A stretch of 64,000 nt of DNA from Bradyrhizobium macuxiense. GTDB taxonomy: Bacteria; Pseudomonadota; Alphaproteobacteria; Rhizobiales; Xanthobacteraceae. The notes beneath the pieces were generated by a model that was given only the letters and a program-made list of their open reading frames with translations, did not search any database and had not been told where the DNA came from. Made by a program: the position numbers and the translations under genes. Of the stretch, positions 47,895 to 56,941 are shown piece after piece. How positions within the stretch are numbered: the stretch's first letter is position 1; each line of letters opens with the position of its first letter. The DNA lies in contig NZ_VITY01000011.1 in the NCBI RefSeq assembly GCF_007993935.1, forward strand, positions 1 through 64,000, read 5' to 3'.

Positions 47895-50018
47895 TTAGCC
47901 GGCTGCAGGAACCACGTCATGACGGTCTCCTGACACAGCCTGATGCTTGGTAGCCGTGAGCTTGACGGATCCAACCGGCTGGACCGTGAAATCCGGGGCG
48001 AGATCCTGATAGGACAAGACAGGCAGATCGATCCCGTTGCGGGTAAGGAAACCGCGGACAAAGCGCCGGATGTCCATTGCCCCCAGGATGATGGGCCGCG
48101 TCTGCCCCGGTGCGATGTTCGAATGGATCTGGCGAAACTGTGAGAGCAGCCTCTCGCTCTGCCAACCCTCCAAAACCAGGTAGGGACCGACAGCGGTGTC
48201 ACGCACCGCATTGCGCACAACATCCTCGGTCTCGCGTTCGATGATGAAAGCGGGCAGAACACGGTGGGCATTGGCATGGCGATGACAGATCTGCCGCCTC
48301 AGACCTGAGCGAACATATTCGGTGAGCAAGACGGCATTCTGCTCGCGTTCGCTCCATTCTGCCAGCGCCTCCAAGACCAGCCGAGTATTGCGAATGGGGA
48401 TGCCTTCATCCAGTAGCCGCCGGAGAACATCGGCGATCCGGGGGACCGGCGTCGTGCGAAGCACCTCTTTTACCAGATCGGCATATTCCTGCTCCATCCG
48501 ACCGAGCAATTGGCGCGTTTCCTGAATGCCTACCAACCGCTGTGCATAACGCGTCAATGTCGAATGGACGCGCAAGGCCAGCAGTTCGCTCGGGCGGTGA
48601 TGCCCGATTCCGGCGGCTCTGAGAGCCGGCGCATTGCCCTGTTCAGTCCAGATCCGGTTCGTCTCTGGGTCATGCCGAAAGGGGATGCCGCTCAATTCAA
48701 TGTTCGCAATGTCGTCGTTGAGCGCGAGTTGCGTGGGGTCTACCAAATCCCGTTCGACTGGTACGCCCTCGACATCTACCCTGAACTGCGACCGGCTTAA
48801 GTGCTGGTCGACCTGGACAGGGATGCGTGGAATTGTGATGCCAAGATCAGCTGAGACCAGTGCCGAAACCCGTCCAATGCATTGTCCCAGTTCTTCTTTG
48901 TCGATCGCCTGCGTCAGGTCTGGCGCAAGAAGCAGCGCGATCGGAAGTGCCTCCGCAGGCACAGTCTGCTTCTGGGCTTGTGCTGTCGGCGGAGCCGGAG
49001 TCGGAGCAGTGACATCTGCGCCGGCCTTGGCGGCCGTCTTGGCGTCTTGCACGCGACCCTTGATAAAGCTCGCCGCAGCGAACAGTGCTGCCAGAAGGAC
49101 AAACGGAGGCAGAGGGAAGCCGGGAATCAACCCCATCACAACCAGGACGCAAGCTGCCAGCCGTAATGCCTGCCTACTGGCCGTGAGTTGGTTGACGATA
49201 TCGGTACCGAGATTGAGCTTGGAGGCCCCATTCACGCGCGTGACAATGGTTGCGGCTGTAATCGACAGCAGCAACGCCGGAATCTGCGAAATCAGCGCGT
49301 CACCTATCGTCAGCAACGTATATTGATGCAGTGCCTCGTCGAGGGACATCTCCTTGGAGAATAGACCGATGCTGATCCCGCCCAACATGTTGATGCAGAT
49401 GACTATAAGCCCGGCGATGGCGTCTCCTTTCACGAACTTCATGGCGCCGTCCATGGCGCCATGAAGTTGGCTTTCTCGCTCCAGCGCGGCACGCCGGCTG
49501 CGAGCTTCGTGCTGATCGATATGACCGTTGCGTACGTCCGCGTCGATCGCCATCTGCTTGCCCGGAAGAGCGTCGAGTGTGAAGCGCGCGGAGACCTCTG
49601 CGACGCGTTCGGCGCCCTTGGCGAGAACCATGAACTGTACCATCGTCACGATTAGAAATATGACGATGCCGACGGCGATGTTCCCCGATATTACGAAGTC
49701 GCCGAACGTGTGGATGATGCTACCTGCGTCGCCCTCAGCGAGGATCAGTCGCGTCGTTGCGATGGTCAGCGCCAGACGAAACACCGTGGAGATCAGGATC
49801 ACGCCCGGCAAGGATGAAAAATCAAGTGGCGTGCTGAGATATAGGGCAACCATCAGCAGCAATATGGCAAAACCCAGATTGAAGCCGATCAGCATGTCGA
49901 TCACCACGATAGGGACCGGCACGATCATCATCCCGATCGCCAAAAGCAGCATCAGCGCAACCATGAAATCTGGACGAGCCGGCGCGCGCGCGATTAGGTG
50001 ACGCAGGACGTTCGGCAT
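47895..50018 (-). CDS. rhcV: T3SS export gate protein RhcV (SctV)
   Basis: A 707-residue member of the FlhA/SctV family. The N-terminal half has seven to eight membrane helices (PDFMVALMLLLAIGMMIVPV, then VIDMLIGFNLGFAILLLMVA). The conserved cytoplasmic loop carries TVFRLALTIATTRLIL and KGAERVAEVSARFTLDALPG, followed by KQMAIDAD. The C-terminal half is the nonameric ring that receives export substrates. ATG 50018 starts the family N-terminus (MPNVLRHLIARAP). It overlaps nothing but is 8 bases from the upstream gene, so the unit is tightly packed. Confidence 0.95.
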   Translation of the reverse strand: MPNVLRHLIARAPARPDFMVALMLLLAIGMMIVPVPIVVIDMLIGFNLGFAILLLMVALYLSTPLDFSSLPGVILISTVFRLALTIATTRLILAEGDAGSIIHTFGDFVISGNIAVGIVIFLIVTMVQFMVLAKGAERVAEVSARFTLDALPGKQMAIDADVRNGHIDQHEARSRRAALERESQLHGAMDGAMKFVKGDAIAGLIVICINMLGGISIGLFSKEMSLDEALHQYTLLTIGDALISQIPALLLSITAATIVTRVNGASKLNLGTDIVNQLTASRQALRLAACVLVVMGLIPGFPLPPFVLLAALFAAASFIKGRVQDAKTAAKAGADVTAPTPAPPTAQAQKQTVPAEALPIALLLAPDLTQAIDKEELGQCIGRVSALVSADLGITIPRIPVQVDQHLSRSQFRVDVEGVPVERDLVDPTQLALNDDIANIELSGIPFRHDPETNRIWTEQGNAPALRAAGIGHHRPSELLALRVHSTLTRYAQRLVGIQETRQLLGRMEQEYADLVKEVLRTTPVPRIADVLRRLLDEGIPIRNTRLVLEALAEWSEREQNAVLLTEYVRSGLRRQICHRHANAHRVLPAFIIERETEDVVRNAVRDTAVGPYLVLEGWQSERLLSQFRQIHSNIAPGQTRPIILGAMDIRRFVRGFLTRNGIDLPVLSYQDLAPDFTVQPVGSVKLTATKHQAVSGDRHDVVPAAG

Positions 50019-50026
50019 GGCAATCC

Positions 50027-50455
50027 TTATTGTTGCTCGTTGAGAGCTGTGCGGCCACGCAATGCCACATAACATTGAAATGCGGCACGCGCCTCGTCCA
50101 TGCGGCCTGCCTTTCGTAGGGCGTGACTTCGCAAGAGCATCAAAGGGATCCGCGAAGTCGGCTCGTCATCAAGTGTGTCCAGCCTATCCAGTACCGCCAG
50201 CGCTTCGTCACCAAGCCCCTCGGAGATGAGTGCGTAGGCGAGAATGCGGAGCAGGTCGACGTCTTGAGAATCGTCGCGTTTGATCGGCTGCAACAGAGCC
50301 AGGCTTCGTGCGCTCTGCCCGCACGCAAGGTGGATATAGGAAAGTGCGCAGAGCAAATCCCGCTCCGGCCCGGAGATCAGCAAGCCATCGCCGGATTTGG
50401 AGATGGCTGGCGGGACCGTCGGGGTGACATGCTGCATTTCATCCGGGCCGATCAT
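50027..50455 (-). CDS. T3SS accessory TPR protein (y4yS-like)
   Basis: 142 residues with TPR-like helices (RDLLCALSYIHLACGQSARS, then VDLLRILAYALISEGLGDEA, then LMLLRSHALRKAGRMDEARA). Small TPR proteins of this sort in type III clusters act as chaperones (CesD/SycD or YscY-like). ATG 50455 lies three bases beyond the upstream gene's stop, so the two are coupled. The position next to rhcV agrees with y4yS in the NGR234 cluster. Confidence 0.65.
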   Translation of the reverse strand: MIGPDEMQHVTPTVPPAISKSGDGLLISGPERDLLCALSYIHLACGQSARSLALLQPIKRDDSQDVDLLRILAYALISEGLGDEALAVLDRLDTLDDEPTSRIPLMLLRSHALRKAGRMDEARAAFQCYVALRGRTALNEQQ

Positions 50456-50457
50456 TG

Positions 50458-50994
50458 CTAGCCCTCGATCAAGCTGTTCAGATTCTGCCGGAGCAGGATT
50501 AGCCACCGCAGATCCTGCTGCAGGATCGCAAGGCCTTCGCACGCCATCTGATCCTCTGGCGCTGCTTTCAGTGTTTGGGCCAAGTGCTCAAGAAGAACAC
50601 CATGTTTGTCAGGGCGCAGCACGTCTGGATGACGTAGGCGTGGAATGACGAAGGAGAGCAGGCCATGTGCGAGATTGTGGCCATAAAGCGAGGCCAGTGC
50701 CCTGCGTGAGTCAATCTCATTTGTCTGGACCGTGCTCTCGTAGAGAGTGACGCGTGAGATTGCATCGATCGAGTTGACCTCGATCTCGGCTTCCAACGCG
50801 GGGGCGATTGTCGGATCCTGCGTCGGGATATCCCGCAAAGAGGGCTGCTTCTTGCCGTCTTTTGCATGAGTACCCTCGATTTCGATGTTATTGGTCTTTG
50901 GGGGGAGCAGGCCGATCGTTGGCGCACGCTCGCCCATGTTGAACGCCTGCGAGGAGGTACCGGGCTCTATAGCGGGATGAGGCAGCTTGGCCAT
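50458..50994 (-). CDS. T3SS-associated protein of unknown function
   Basis: 178 residues: MAKLPHPAIEPGTSSQAFNM, with a disordered N-terminal third and a helical rest (SRRALASLYGHNLAHGLLSF, HGVLLEHLAQTLKAAPEDQM). AGGATGTC precedes the ATG at 50994. It lies between rhcD and the small TPR gene, so it is probably a cytoplasmic or export-apparatus partner, perhaps the YscX-like partner of the following TPR protein; that is a guess from position only. Confidence 0.6.
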   Translation of the reverse strand: MAKLPHPAIEPGTSSQAFNMGERAPTIGLLPPKTNNIEIEGTHAKDGKKQPSLRDIPTQDPTIAPALEAEIEVNSIDAISRVTLYESTVQTNEIDSRRALASLYGHNLAHGLLSFVIPRLRHPDVLRPDKHGVLLEHLAQTLKAAPEDQMACEGLAILQQDLRWLILLRQNLNSLIEG

Positions 50995-51029
50995 GACATC
51001 CTCCGTCTTACCTGCAGGGGCCGGAAAGT

Positions 51030-51923
51030 CTAATAGGGAAGAGCAGCAAGCCGGCCACTCCGGCTCAGCAGCACGCGTCCATCCTCGATCCGATCGACGG
51101 TCCATCCATTATTCAACAGCGCGCCCACGAAATACTTTTGACCGCCGATAAGCAGATAGGGTTGGCTTCCGCGCCAAACGGCTTGGACCGCAATTGAGGA
51201 CGGCGTCTTCTCCTCCTTGACCGTCACGGCGTTCACAAGTGCCGGAATGCCATTGGTATGATGATCGAACCATTGCTGGACCTCCTGCCATTTGGCGACG
51301 AAGGCGGGCGTAACGGTGCCCTCAGCGGTCACAACGCCCAGCCCGGAACTGACCTTGATGTTAAGGAGGCCCGCTCCATCAACTGTCTCTTGCAGCAGTT
51401 CGGCAGTTGCATCGGTGGTCCCAGCATCAAGGCCGCTGAGGGACAGCTTGGGTGCGGCCTGGATGGCAGGGGGCGAATCAGTGCCCAGCGTCACCGCGTT
51501 GCCGGTATGGGCGGAAATGATTGAGACTGTGCCGATCGCGACAGAGCTCAGCAAGATCAAGGTGAGTGCTACGATCGCTCCACGCGAGCGGCCGACCGAA
51601 CCAGCTTGCGCAGAACCCGGTCTCGACCAGCGAATGGACATCGCGCCGGTGTGAATGATGGCAGGAAGAGGAACTACAACACGCTCGCCCGGGGGAATAT
51701 CCTCGTTTTCGTCTACGCTGATTCCGGTCGCAAGGGCTTCGATCTCAATCGAATTGCCATGTGGGATGATCCGAAGGTGATGCGGCTCGAGCCCTTGTTC
51801 AACGAAAATCATGTCGGCATCGAGGCCACTGCCGATGAGGCTCGTGCCGACACCCGCTTTACCGGTCAGTCCAGAATATAGCCCAGACAGCACCTCATAA
51901 TTGGCAGAAATCGATTCATGCAC
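51030..51923 (-). CDS. rhcD: T3SS inner-membrane ring protein RhcD (SctD)
   Basis: 297 residues. The N-terminal cytoplasmic part (1-110) has the FHA-like fold pattern (TSLIGSGLDADMIFVEQGLE, PHHLRIIP). One membrane helix lies at about 118-140 (GAIVALTLILLSSVAIGTVS). The periplasmic part includes a BON-like ring domain (LLNIKVSSGLGVVTAEGTVT) and ends in YFVGALLNNGWTVDRIED. A GTG at 51923 with AGGAG seven bases upstream is the likely start; the open frame continues further but has no ribosome site. SctD links the outer and inner rings of the injectisome. Confidence 0.82.
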   Translation of the reverse strand: MHESISANYEVLSGLYSGLTGKAGVGTSLIGSGLDADMIFVEQGLEPHHLRIIPHGNSIEIEALATGISVDENEDIPPGERVVVPLPAIIHTGAMSIRWSRPGSAQAGSVGRSRGAIVALTLILLSSVAIGTVSIISAHTGNAVTLGTDSPPAIQAAPKLSLSGLDAGTTDATAELLQETVDGAGLLNIKVSSGLGVVTAEGTVTPAFVAKWQEVQQWFDHHTNGIPALVNAVTVKEEKTPSSIAVQAVWRGSQPYLLIGGQKYFVGALLNNGWTVDRIEDGRVLLSRSGRLAALPY

Positions 51924-52041
51924 GGATAATCTCCTAAACAATGAGAGAAGCCGTACGGCGGTTGCCGTACGGCTCATTTGCGAGTTCGTCATTCACGGCG
52001 CAGCCGGCACAGCGGCGCGGTGTGCCACCCGTCTTGCAGCA

Positions 52042-52224
52042 CTACTGAACGCGCTCGTCGGCGACCTTTTTCTCGGACGAGAGCTCGGTCGTAATTCTGC
52101 GCATCTCGACGGCCTGCGCCTGGACTTTTTGGCTGACACGCTCGAACTCAGCCATCTGCGTCTCGAAACCGGGATCGTTGGCCTGCTGAGCACCGGCGCC
52201 GACACCGCCAACATTGGAAACCAT
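52042..52224 (-). CDS. Small T3SS protein, 60 residues
   Basis: MVSNVGGVGAGAQQANDPGF, then FETQMAEFERVSQKVQAQAV in one long helix with a charged end. The size and the Gly-rich N-terminus followed by helix are like type III needle or pilin subunits (SctF, NopA) but no family-specific residue confirms it. It lies directly upstream of rhcD behind AAGGAAAGG. It could equally be a secreted regulator or inner-rod protein. Confidence 0.6.
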   Translation of the reverse strand: MVSNVGGVGAGAQQANDPGFETQMAEFERVSQKVQAQAVEMRRITTELSSEKKVADERVQ

Positions 52225-52267
52225 GTCTACTGACCTTTCCTTGGAACCTGTCGCTATTTGTGAGCTG

Positions 52268-52558
52268 TTACGTCGGATGAGCCGGCGTGACGATGGCGGG
52301 AAGAGAAATAAAGACATGCTCGCCCGGGAGGTTGTTCAGGTAACTTTCCACGTTCGTGCCCGGGGTATCTTCTTTGCGCTGTACGTTGTTTCCTCCGACG
52401 CCGTCCTTATTGTCGGAGCCAACTTTCTCATCCTCCAGTTTGTGCAGCACCTTTTCGAAGGCATGGTCGACGGCGCCGCCGACAACGGACCCAATCGCCG
52501 CTCCTGGAGGTCCACCCAGCCATCCGCCGGCAGCGCTTCCGATCATTTCTCCGATCAT
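52268..52558 (-). CDS. Small Gly-rich protein at the head of the T3SS unit
   Basis: 96 residues. Residues 1-32 are Gly/Ala-rich (MIGEMIGSAAGGWLGGPPGA), like glycine-zipper membrane proteins, followed by a polar stretch and VESYLNNLPGEHVFISLPAI. It is the first gene after the tts box at 52625-52659 and so is probably secreted or needed early in export. The function is not recognised. Confidence 0.6.
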   Translation of the reverse strand: MIGEMIGSAAGGWLGGPPGAAIGSVVGGAVDHAFEKVLHKLEDEKVGSDNKDGVGGNNVQRKEDTPGTNVESYLNNLPGEHVFISLPAIVTPAHPT

Positions 52559-52624
52559 CGGGTTCTCCTGTGTTCATTTTTCAATACGCTCAATAGACGA
52601 GGCGTCGCCTAGTGATCACGTGCT

Positions 52625-52659
52625 CTCATGCTAGGAGCGTTACCTTTCGAGAAGCTGAC
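52625..52659 (-). promoter_or_regulatory. tts box of the rhcD-rhcV unit
   Basis: On the minus strand from 52659: GTCAGCTTCTCGAAAGGTAA then CGCTCCTAGCATGAG. It is close to the consensus, including the CTAGCATGAG end shared with the box at 57798-57832. It lies about 70-100 bases before the first gene of the minus-strand operon. Confidence 0.88.
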
Positions 52660-53409
52660 GGGCCTCAGCAGGTGTCGAAGCCAAGGCGCCCGCAGACGGC
52701 CGGAGCACCTCGCGACCGCTGCGGCTCCACCTGGGTTTCGCTGGCCGGGCATATGCCGGCTCATTGCCGGACCGACAACGGGAAGGGGAGTTTCCCTGTG
52801 CGTTCAGGCACAATTTCTGATCTGGCGAGCTCTCGATCGGAGTGCCAATTAGCGCCGGTTTTCTACCGAGCAAGTCACATCGGCAGGCGATGGGGAGCGA
52901 CTGTAGCTTTCATCGATGAGTGCGTGGTCATCTCGTGCAGCAGCCTTGGTGCCACATAGAACGCGAGCGGGAACCAGTTCGGAAGCGGCAACTGCCAGAT
53001 GTGGCCGGCCAATGTACCCAGAGATCACGTCGAGACTCTGCTCTTCGATTGCCTGGCGGCATGCGTATGGCCTGCGATCGATGGCGACAACGTCGCTTTG
53101 CTGGTTCGATGGGCGACCGGCGGTATTCGACGATCGGTGTCGCCTGTATACTGAGGGAGAACGGACGTACCCGCTCGACCGCGGTGATTGCTGCCTCAAT
53201 GGCTAGGCGGCGTGAAAGCGCGGCATTGGGAAGACCCGTCTGAGAAGCTGACATCCGATCGATGTTCTCGAAGCGACTTGCCGCTTGTGATCGGCAAGCA
53301 TCACGGTCGTTCGCCGAGACCGGTCGCGAACGGCGGCCAGCATGACCAAGCATCTCAGGATTGGGTCAGGTCGTAACGAACGCTGAGATGTCAGTCGGTC
53401 GTTTCCATC
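52660..53409. other. Gap with a decayed gene and a second tts-like site
   Basis: Minus-strand frames near 52900-53200 contain stretches with protein character (DVVAIDRRPYACRQAIEEQS, SGYIGRPHLAVAASELVPAR) in different frames, probably one decayed gene of unknown family. It may once have been driven by the tts-like site at 53222-53252. Confidence 0.4.
53222..53252 (-). promoter_or_regulatory. Probable tts box without an intact gene
   Basis: From 53252 on the minus strand: GTCAGCTTCTCAGACGGGTC. The first half is consensus-like and the second half is weak. No intact minus-strand gene follows. Confidence 0.5.
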
Positions 53410-53442
53410 GTCAGCTTCTCGACAGGTGCTGCGGGTAGAGTT
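53410..53442 (+). promoter_or_regulatory. tts box of nopE
   Basis: GTCAGCTTCTCGACAGGTGC then TGCGGGTAGAG on the plus strand, about 230 bases before nopE. Confidence 0.82.
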
Positions 53443-53670
53443 CCTGCGAGTTGGATAGAGGTCCGATATGAGCGCGCCCTCGAAATCGGATGAAAGAAGT
53501 AGGGTCGCTTCATCAAGGCTGTGGTCGTTGGCAGCGAAAACATGCGTGCGCCTCGGCCACGGGCGGACGAATGATGCGTTTTGGGGAGTTCGTGAGTGAT
53601 GCGCCTGATCGATTGCGCACGTGTCGCTCGCAGCCTGCCGCTTTCTTCAATGCAACAGGAGTAAATCAAA

Positions 53671-55134
53671 ATGTCGTATCTTCCTGCGGCCGGTCTTCCC
53701 GTGGTCGGCGCTTTCGATTCGGCGGTGAATGGTCCGGTGCCGGAGGGCGCTGCCACCAATCCCGCGTTCAACATCTTGTTGGGGCAGTACGCCGGCGGTG
53801 TTCCGGCGGGCACCTATCAGTATCTGCCGTTAAGTACTCCAGCCGTCGTTACTCCGGGAGCCGCCCCTCTAGCCTTCGCGCCGACCGTTGTTGTTCCGGC
53901 ATACACGTCGCCGCCCCCTCCTTCGATGCTGCCGGCTCAGCTTAACCAGAGCCCACCACCTTCGCCGGATCCGGTGTGGACGCATGAGGTCAAGGATGGC
54001 AAGGCCACGATCAACCTTGGCGACAAGTACACAATCACAGCCGACGAGAAGGACGGCACTTGGACCATTCGCAACAACGAGACCGGCCATGTCACGAAGG
54101 TCCACGGCGATCCTCACGTCGATGCTGATGGCGATGGCAAGGACGATTTCGATTTCAAGAAGGATATGACTCTGCAGCTCGATGATGGCACAAAGATCAC
54201 CGTGAACACCGTCGATTACGGTGACGGCAAATCCATCTCCTCGAAGCTTACCATTACGAACGGCGACAACGCCATGGTTGTCGAGGGGCTCGGCGACGAC
54301 AAGGATGGCAAAGACAATCTGAAGGTGACGCAGTCCAACGCTGGGCAGACCCTCGATCAGCTGACGCCCGATGGTAGTCAGACAATTCATGAGGACGCTC
54401 AGGGGTGGGTCGATGGTTCCGGACGCACGGTGGACCAGGCGGGTATCGATGCTGGCGAAGACGGGCGCGCGCCCGGAAACGGCGCTGACCAGTCCTCACG
54501 CCCGCCGCTTACCTCTGCAGTCCTCGTCAGTCCTCTCTTCGTTCCTCCTCCGCCCCCTCCTTCGTTGCTGCCGGCTCAGCTTAACCAGAGCCCACCACCT
54601 TCGCTGGATCCGGTGTGGACGCATGAGGTCAAGGATGGCAAGGCCACGATCAACCTTGGCGACAAGTACACAATCACAGCCGACGAGAAGGACGGCACTT
54701 GGACCATTCGCAACAACGAGACCGGCCATGTCACGAAGGTCCACGGCGATCCTCACGTCGATGCTGATGGCGATGGCAAGGACGATTTCGATTTCAAGAA
54801 GGATATGACTCTGCAGCTCGATGATGGCACAAAGATCACCGTGAACACCGTCGATTACGGTGACGGCAAATCCATCTCCTCGAAGCTTACCATTACGAAC
54901 GGCGACAACGCCATGGTTGTCGAGGGGCTCGGCGACGACAAGGATGGCAAAGACAATCTGAAGGTGACGCAGTCCAACGCTGGGCAGACCCTCGATCAGC
55001 TGACGCCCGATGGTAGTCAGACAATTCATGAGGACGCTCAGGGGTGGGTCGATGGTTCCGGACGCACGGTGAACCAAGGAATTATCAACCACAATGAGAA
55101 TCCTGATGCGGGATCTCAAGACGCGGATGCGTGA
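53671..55134 (+). CDS. nopE: Type III effector NopE with two autocleavage domains
   Basis: 487 residues. After an N-terminal signal region (about 1-95) come two near-identical DUF1521 / metal-ion-inducible autocleavage (MIIA) domains at about residues 100-255 and 313-468. Each has the cleavage site GDPHVD, with the cut between Asp and Pro (Asp147-Pro148 and Asp360-Pro361), inside the Asp-rich, calcium-binding-like stretch VDADGDGKDDFDFKKDM. The Pro-rich linkers are also repeated. B. japonicum NopE1 and NopE2 have this layout, are secreted by the T3SS and self-cleave when calcium or other metals are present. CAGGAGTA precedes the ATG. It is a single gene behind its own tts box. Confidence 0.93.
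   Translation: MSYLPAAGLPVVGAFDSAVNGPVPEGAATNPAFNILLGQYAGGVPAGTYQYLPLSTPAVVTPGAAPLAFAPTVVVPAYTSPPPPSMLPAQLNQSPPPSPDPVWTHEVKDGKATINLGDKYTITADEKDGTWTIRNNETGHVTKVHGDPHVDADGDGKDDFDFKKDMTLQLDDGTKITVNTVDYGDGKSISSKLTITNGDNAMVVEGLGDDKDGKDNLKVTQSNAGQTLDQLTPDGSQTIHEDAQGWVDGSGRTVDQAGIDAGEDGRAPGNGADQSSRPPLTSAVLVSPLFVPPPPPPSLLPAQLNQSPPPSLDPVWTHEVKDGKATINLGDKYTITADEKDGTWTIRNNETGHVTKVHGDPHVDADGDGKDDFDFKKDMTLQLDDGTKITVNTVDYGDGKSISSKLTITNGDNAMVVEGLGDDKDGKDNLKVTQSNAGQTLDQLTPDGSQTIHEDAQGWVDGSGRTVNQGIINHNENPDAGSQDADA
53911..54432 (+). repeat. 522-bp direct repeat in nopE, copy 1
   Basis: This copy and the one at 54550-55071 are offset by exactly 639 bases. By eye only two base differences are seen (ATGC/TTGC and GCCGG/GCTGG, both near the start). 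The translated MIIA domains are identical. Confidence 0.9.
54550..55071 (+). repeat. 522-bp direct repeat in nopE, copy 2
   Basis: Second copy of the repeat at 53911-54432. It diverges from copy 1 immediately after GGACGCACGGTG. Confidence 0.9.
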
Positions 55135-55200
55135 CATGATGATCGGTCGCCATGCGCCGCTGGCCTGACGCCCGATCCAGTTCCTGTTCATACGTCATGG

Positions 55201-55230
55201 AAGCGGGCGCTTGCGCCCGCTTGTTCTTCC
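55201..55230 (+). terminator. Terminator after nopE
   Basis: A perfect 9-bp GC-rich hairpin, AAGCGGGCG-CTTG-CGCCCGCTT, followed by GTTCTTCC, 67 bases after the nopE stop. Confidence 0.75.
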
Positions 55231-55900
55231 TCCCCAAGAGAGCGACGGGGAAGGGATGGGCGGCGGTGGATCTATCCATGATCGCCGCTCTCGCATCTTG
55301 ATGATCCGAAGTTCTCTAGCACAACGCTGACCAACGAACACAGCCGCAGACTTGGCAGCAACGTCTTGATCAGAATAGTTAAGGCGGTCCTCGAGAACTC
55401 GGTGCGCCAGGGCTTCAGCTGGCGCCAGCGCCGCTACGGAAAAGTCGTTGAAGATCGAATACGGGAGAGGTCGTCGGCGTTGCCACGGATTGGATTGCGG
55501 AATGCCTGGCCAGCGCGACCACAGCGTTTCAGCCGATACGGGAAGGCACGAATACGCCTTTTCTCACCTCCAGCCGCGGAGTCGCTCTGGATGCCCAAGG
55601 CTTCCTTGAGACAATAAGGCTCTTTGAGATTATGAGGCTGCTTGAGATAATGGGCTCTGCTGCCCGGGCCTGTTGCAGAAGATCAAAAGGATAGTCGGAG
55701 CGGCGGCCCGCTACCGAGAAGGCTCAAGCGCGCTTGGCGCGTGACGTTGCTCTCGCGACGGATCGGGAAGACCATTGCCGTCTCGATCAAGCTGCGCATC
55801 CTACAAGCTGTGCCAAGCCCCTGCTTGCGCCGTCCAGTGCTTCTCGAGTTTGATCACTGATGCTCCATGTATCCTTGGAGACCAGGCATTCATTCGGGCT
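55231..55900. other. Gap without a supported gene
   Basis: No gene. CTTTGAGATTATGAGGCTGC-like short direct repeats (TTGAGATTATGAGG / TTGAGATAATGGG) lie at about 55612-55655, followed by GGGCCTGTTGCAGAAGATCA, which looks like an insertion-sequence end remnant. Confidence 0.4.
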
Positions 55901-56107
55901 TTACGCATCCTCATCTGTTTCGTTCAGGGCGTCGTCTATATCCTGTTGGGAATCGCTGATAATCTGCACTGCGATCGAACCGAGAGCCTTTTCGAAGGCT
56001 TGACGCAGTTTTGCAGCATGGGCGTCGTCGCCACCGCTCATCGCGCCGTCAGAATTCGCGACATCCTCAAGTCCCCTCGCTCCGGTATCGGGCGCACCTA
56101 CGCTCAT
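55901..56107 (-). CDS. Small tts-box-controlled protein
   Basis: 68 residues from the ATG at 56107 (a TTG at 56122 would add five). It is acidic, with a C-terminal helix AHAAKLRQAFEKALGSIAVQ followed by IISDSQQDIDDALNETDEDA. The length, the single helical hairpin and the tts box directly upstream suit a secreted extracellular T3SS component such as a needle or pilus protein (NopA-like), but no diagnostic residue settles it. It is monocistronic. Confidence 0.55.
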   Translation of the reverse strand: MSVGAPDTGARGLEDVANSDGAMSGGDDAHAAKLRQAFEKALGSIAVQIISDSQQDIDDALNETDEDA

Positions 56108-56155
56108 CTTTGTGATACTCAAATAGGCGGCGTCGCCGCGAGAGACCTGCTCTCT

Positions 56156-56189
56156 TAATGCTATCAGGACTAGCTTTCAAAATGCTGAC
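56156..56189 (-). promoter_or_regulatory. tts box
   Basis: From 56189 on the minus strand: GTCAGCATTTTGAAAGCTAG then TCCTGATAGCAT. It fits the consensus with CTT changed to CAT and lies 50-80 bases before the small gene at 55901-56107. Confidence 0.78.
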
Positions 56190-56941
56190 GAGGAGAAGCC
56201 GTTCCTTGCGGTAATGATTTCTGGCGACAGATGCGGTTTCGGCGCTCTGTCGACGTACCGATTGAATGGAGTCGCAGGGTAGAAGAGTGCCTCGATGTGG
56301 CATGCCAGCACAGCCTATCCGAAGTGGTGTTTCATGAACAAAGCGCGACAGAAGTTCACAGCAGTGGGGAGACGTGGGGACAGCCGTCGGTTAGCTGAGG
56401 CGGTCAGGCCGGGTAGCGCTTCTTCCGTTGTAGACAACTTGATCGACGTTAATACTGCTGCGTGAAGCATGGAGCATGAGCGAACAGGACGTGGTCGCGC
56501 TTGCTTTGACTGCCGTGGGAAGACGAATCAGACAGGCTTGCGCGCCGGCTGCTCGAATGTATTGTGGACGTCGCGTGACATGACGCGAACTCGTCTTCGC
56601 GGCGCTTCGCCGCGTTGCGACGATAGCGCTTGCAGGGTGATCGAGCGGGCAATATCGCTTCACTGAGTTCAACATACAACAAACCGGTCCGCGCCCAAAC
56701 CGGACCGGGGCCAGTGACATCAAGATCGCGGCCGGATGACTGCCTGTCTTGGAGCCGCTACACAGAGTCCTTGCCTTGACCAGATCCTTGGATGCACTCA
56801 CCGATTGAGATCGTACAAGGAGGTTGGCCGGCGGGAAAGCCGCCGGCCAAAGTGGACGCCGCTAACCTCCGCCCGCCGGCGAGGGCTCAAAAGTGCAACG
56901 AAGGCGCGCGCGTGCCTCTGCTGCAGGCCGGGCGGTGGTGG
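56190..56941. other. Gap without a supported gene
   Basis: Only short frames on both strands. GGCCGGCGGGAAAGCCGCCGGCC at about 56826-56848 is a strong hairpin with no T-run; it could be a terminator for the minus-strand effector gene ending at 56942. Confidence 0.4.

Noticed and set aside
53869..54390. 173-residue minus-strand frame within nopE, repeated at 54496-55191
   Set aside because: A mirror of the nopE repeats in the opposite strand with no start signal.
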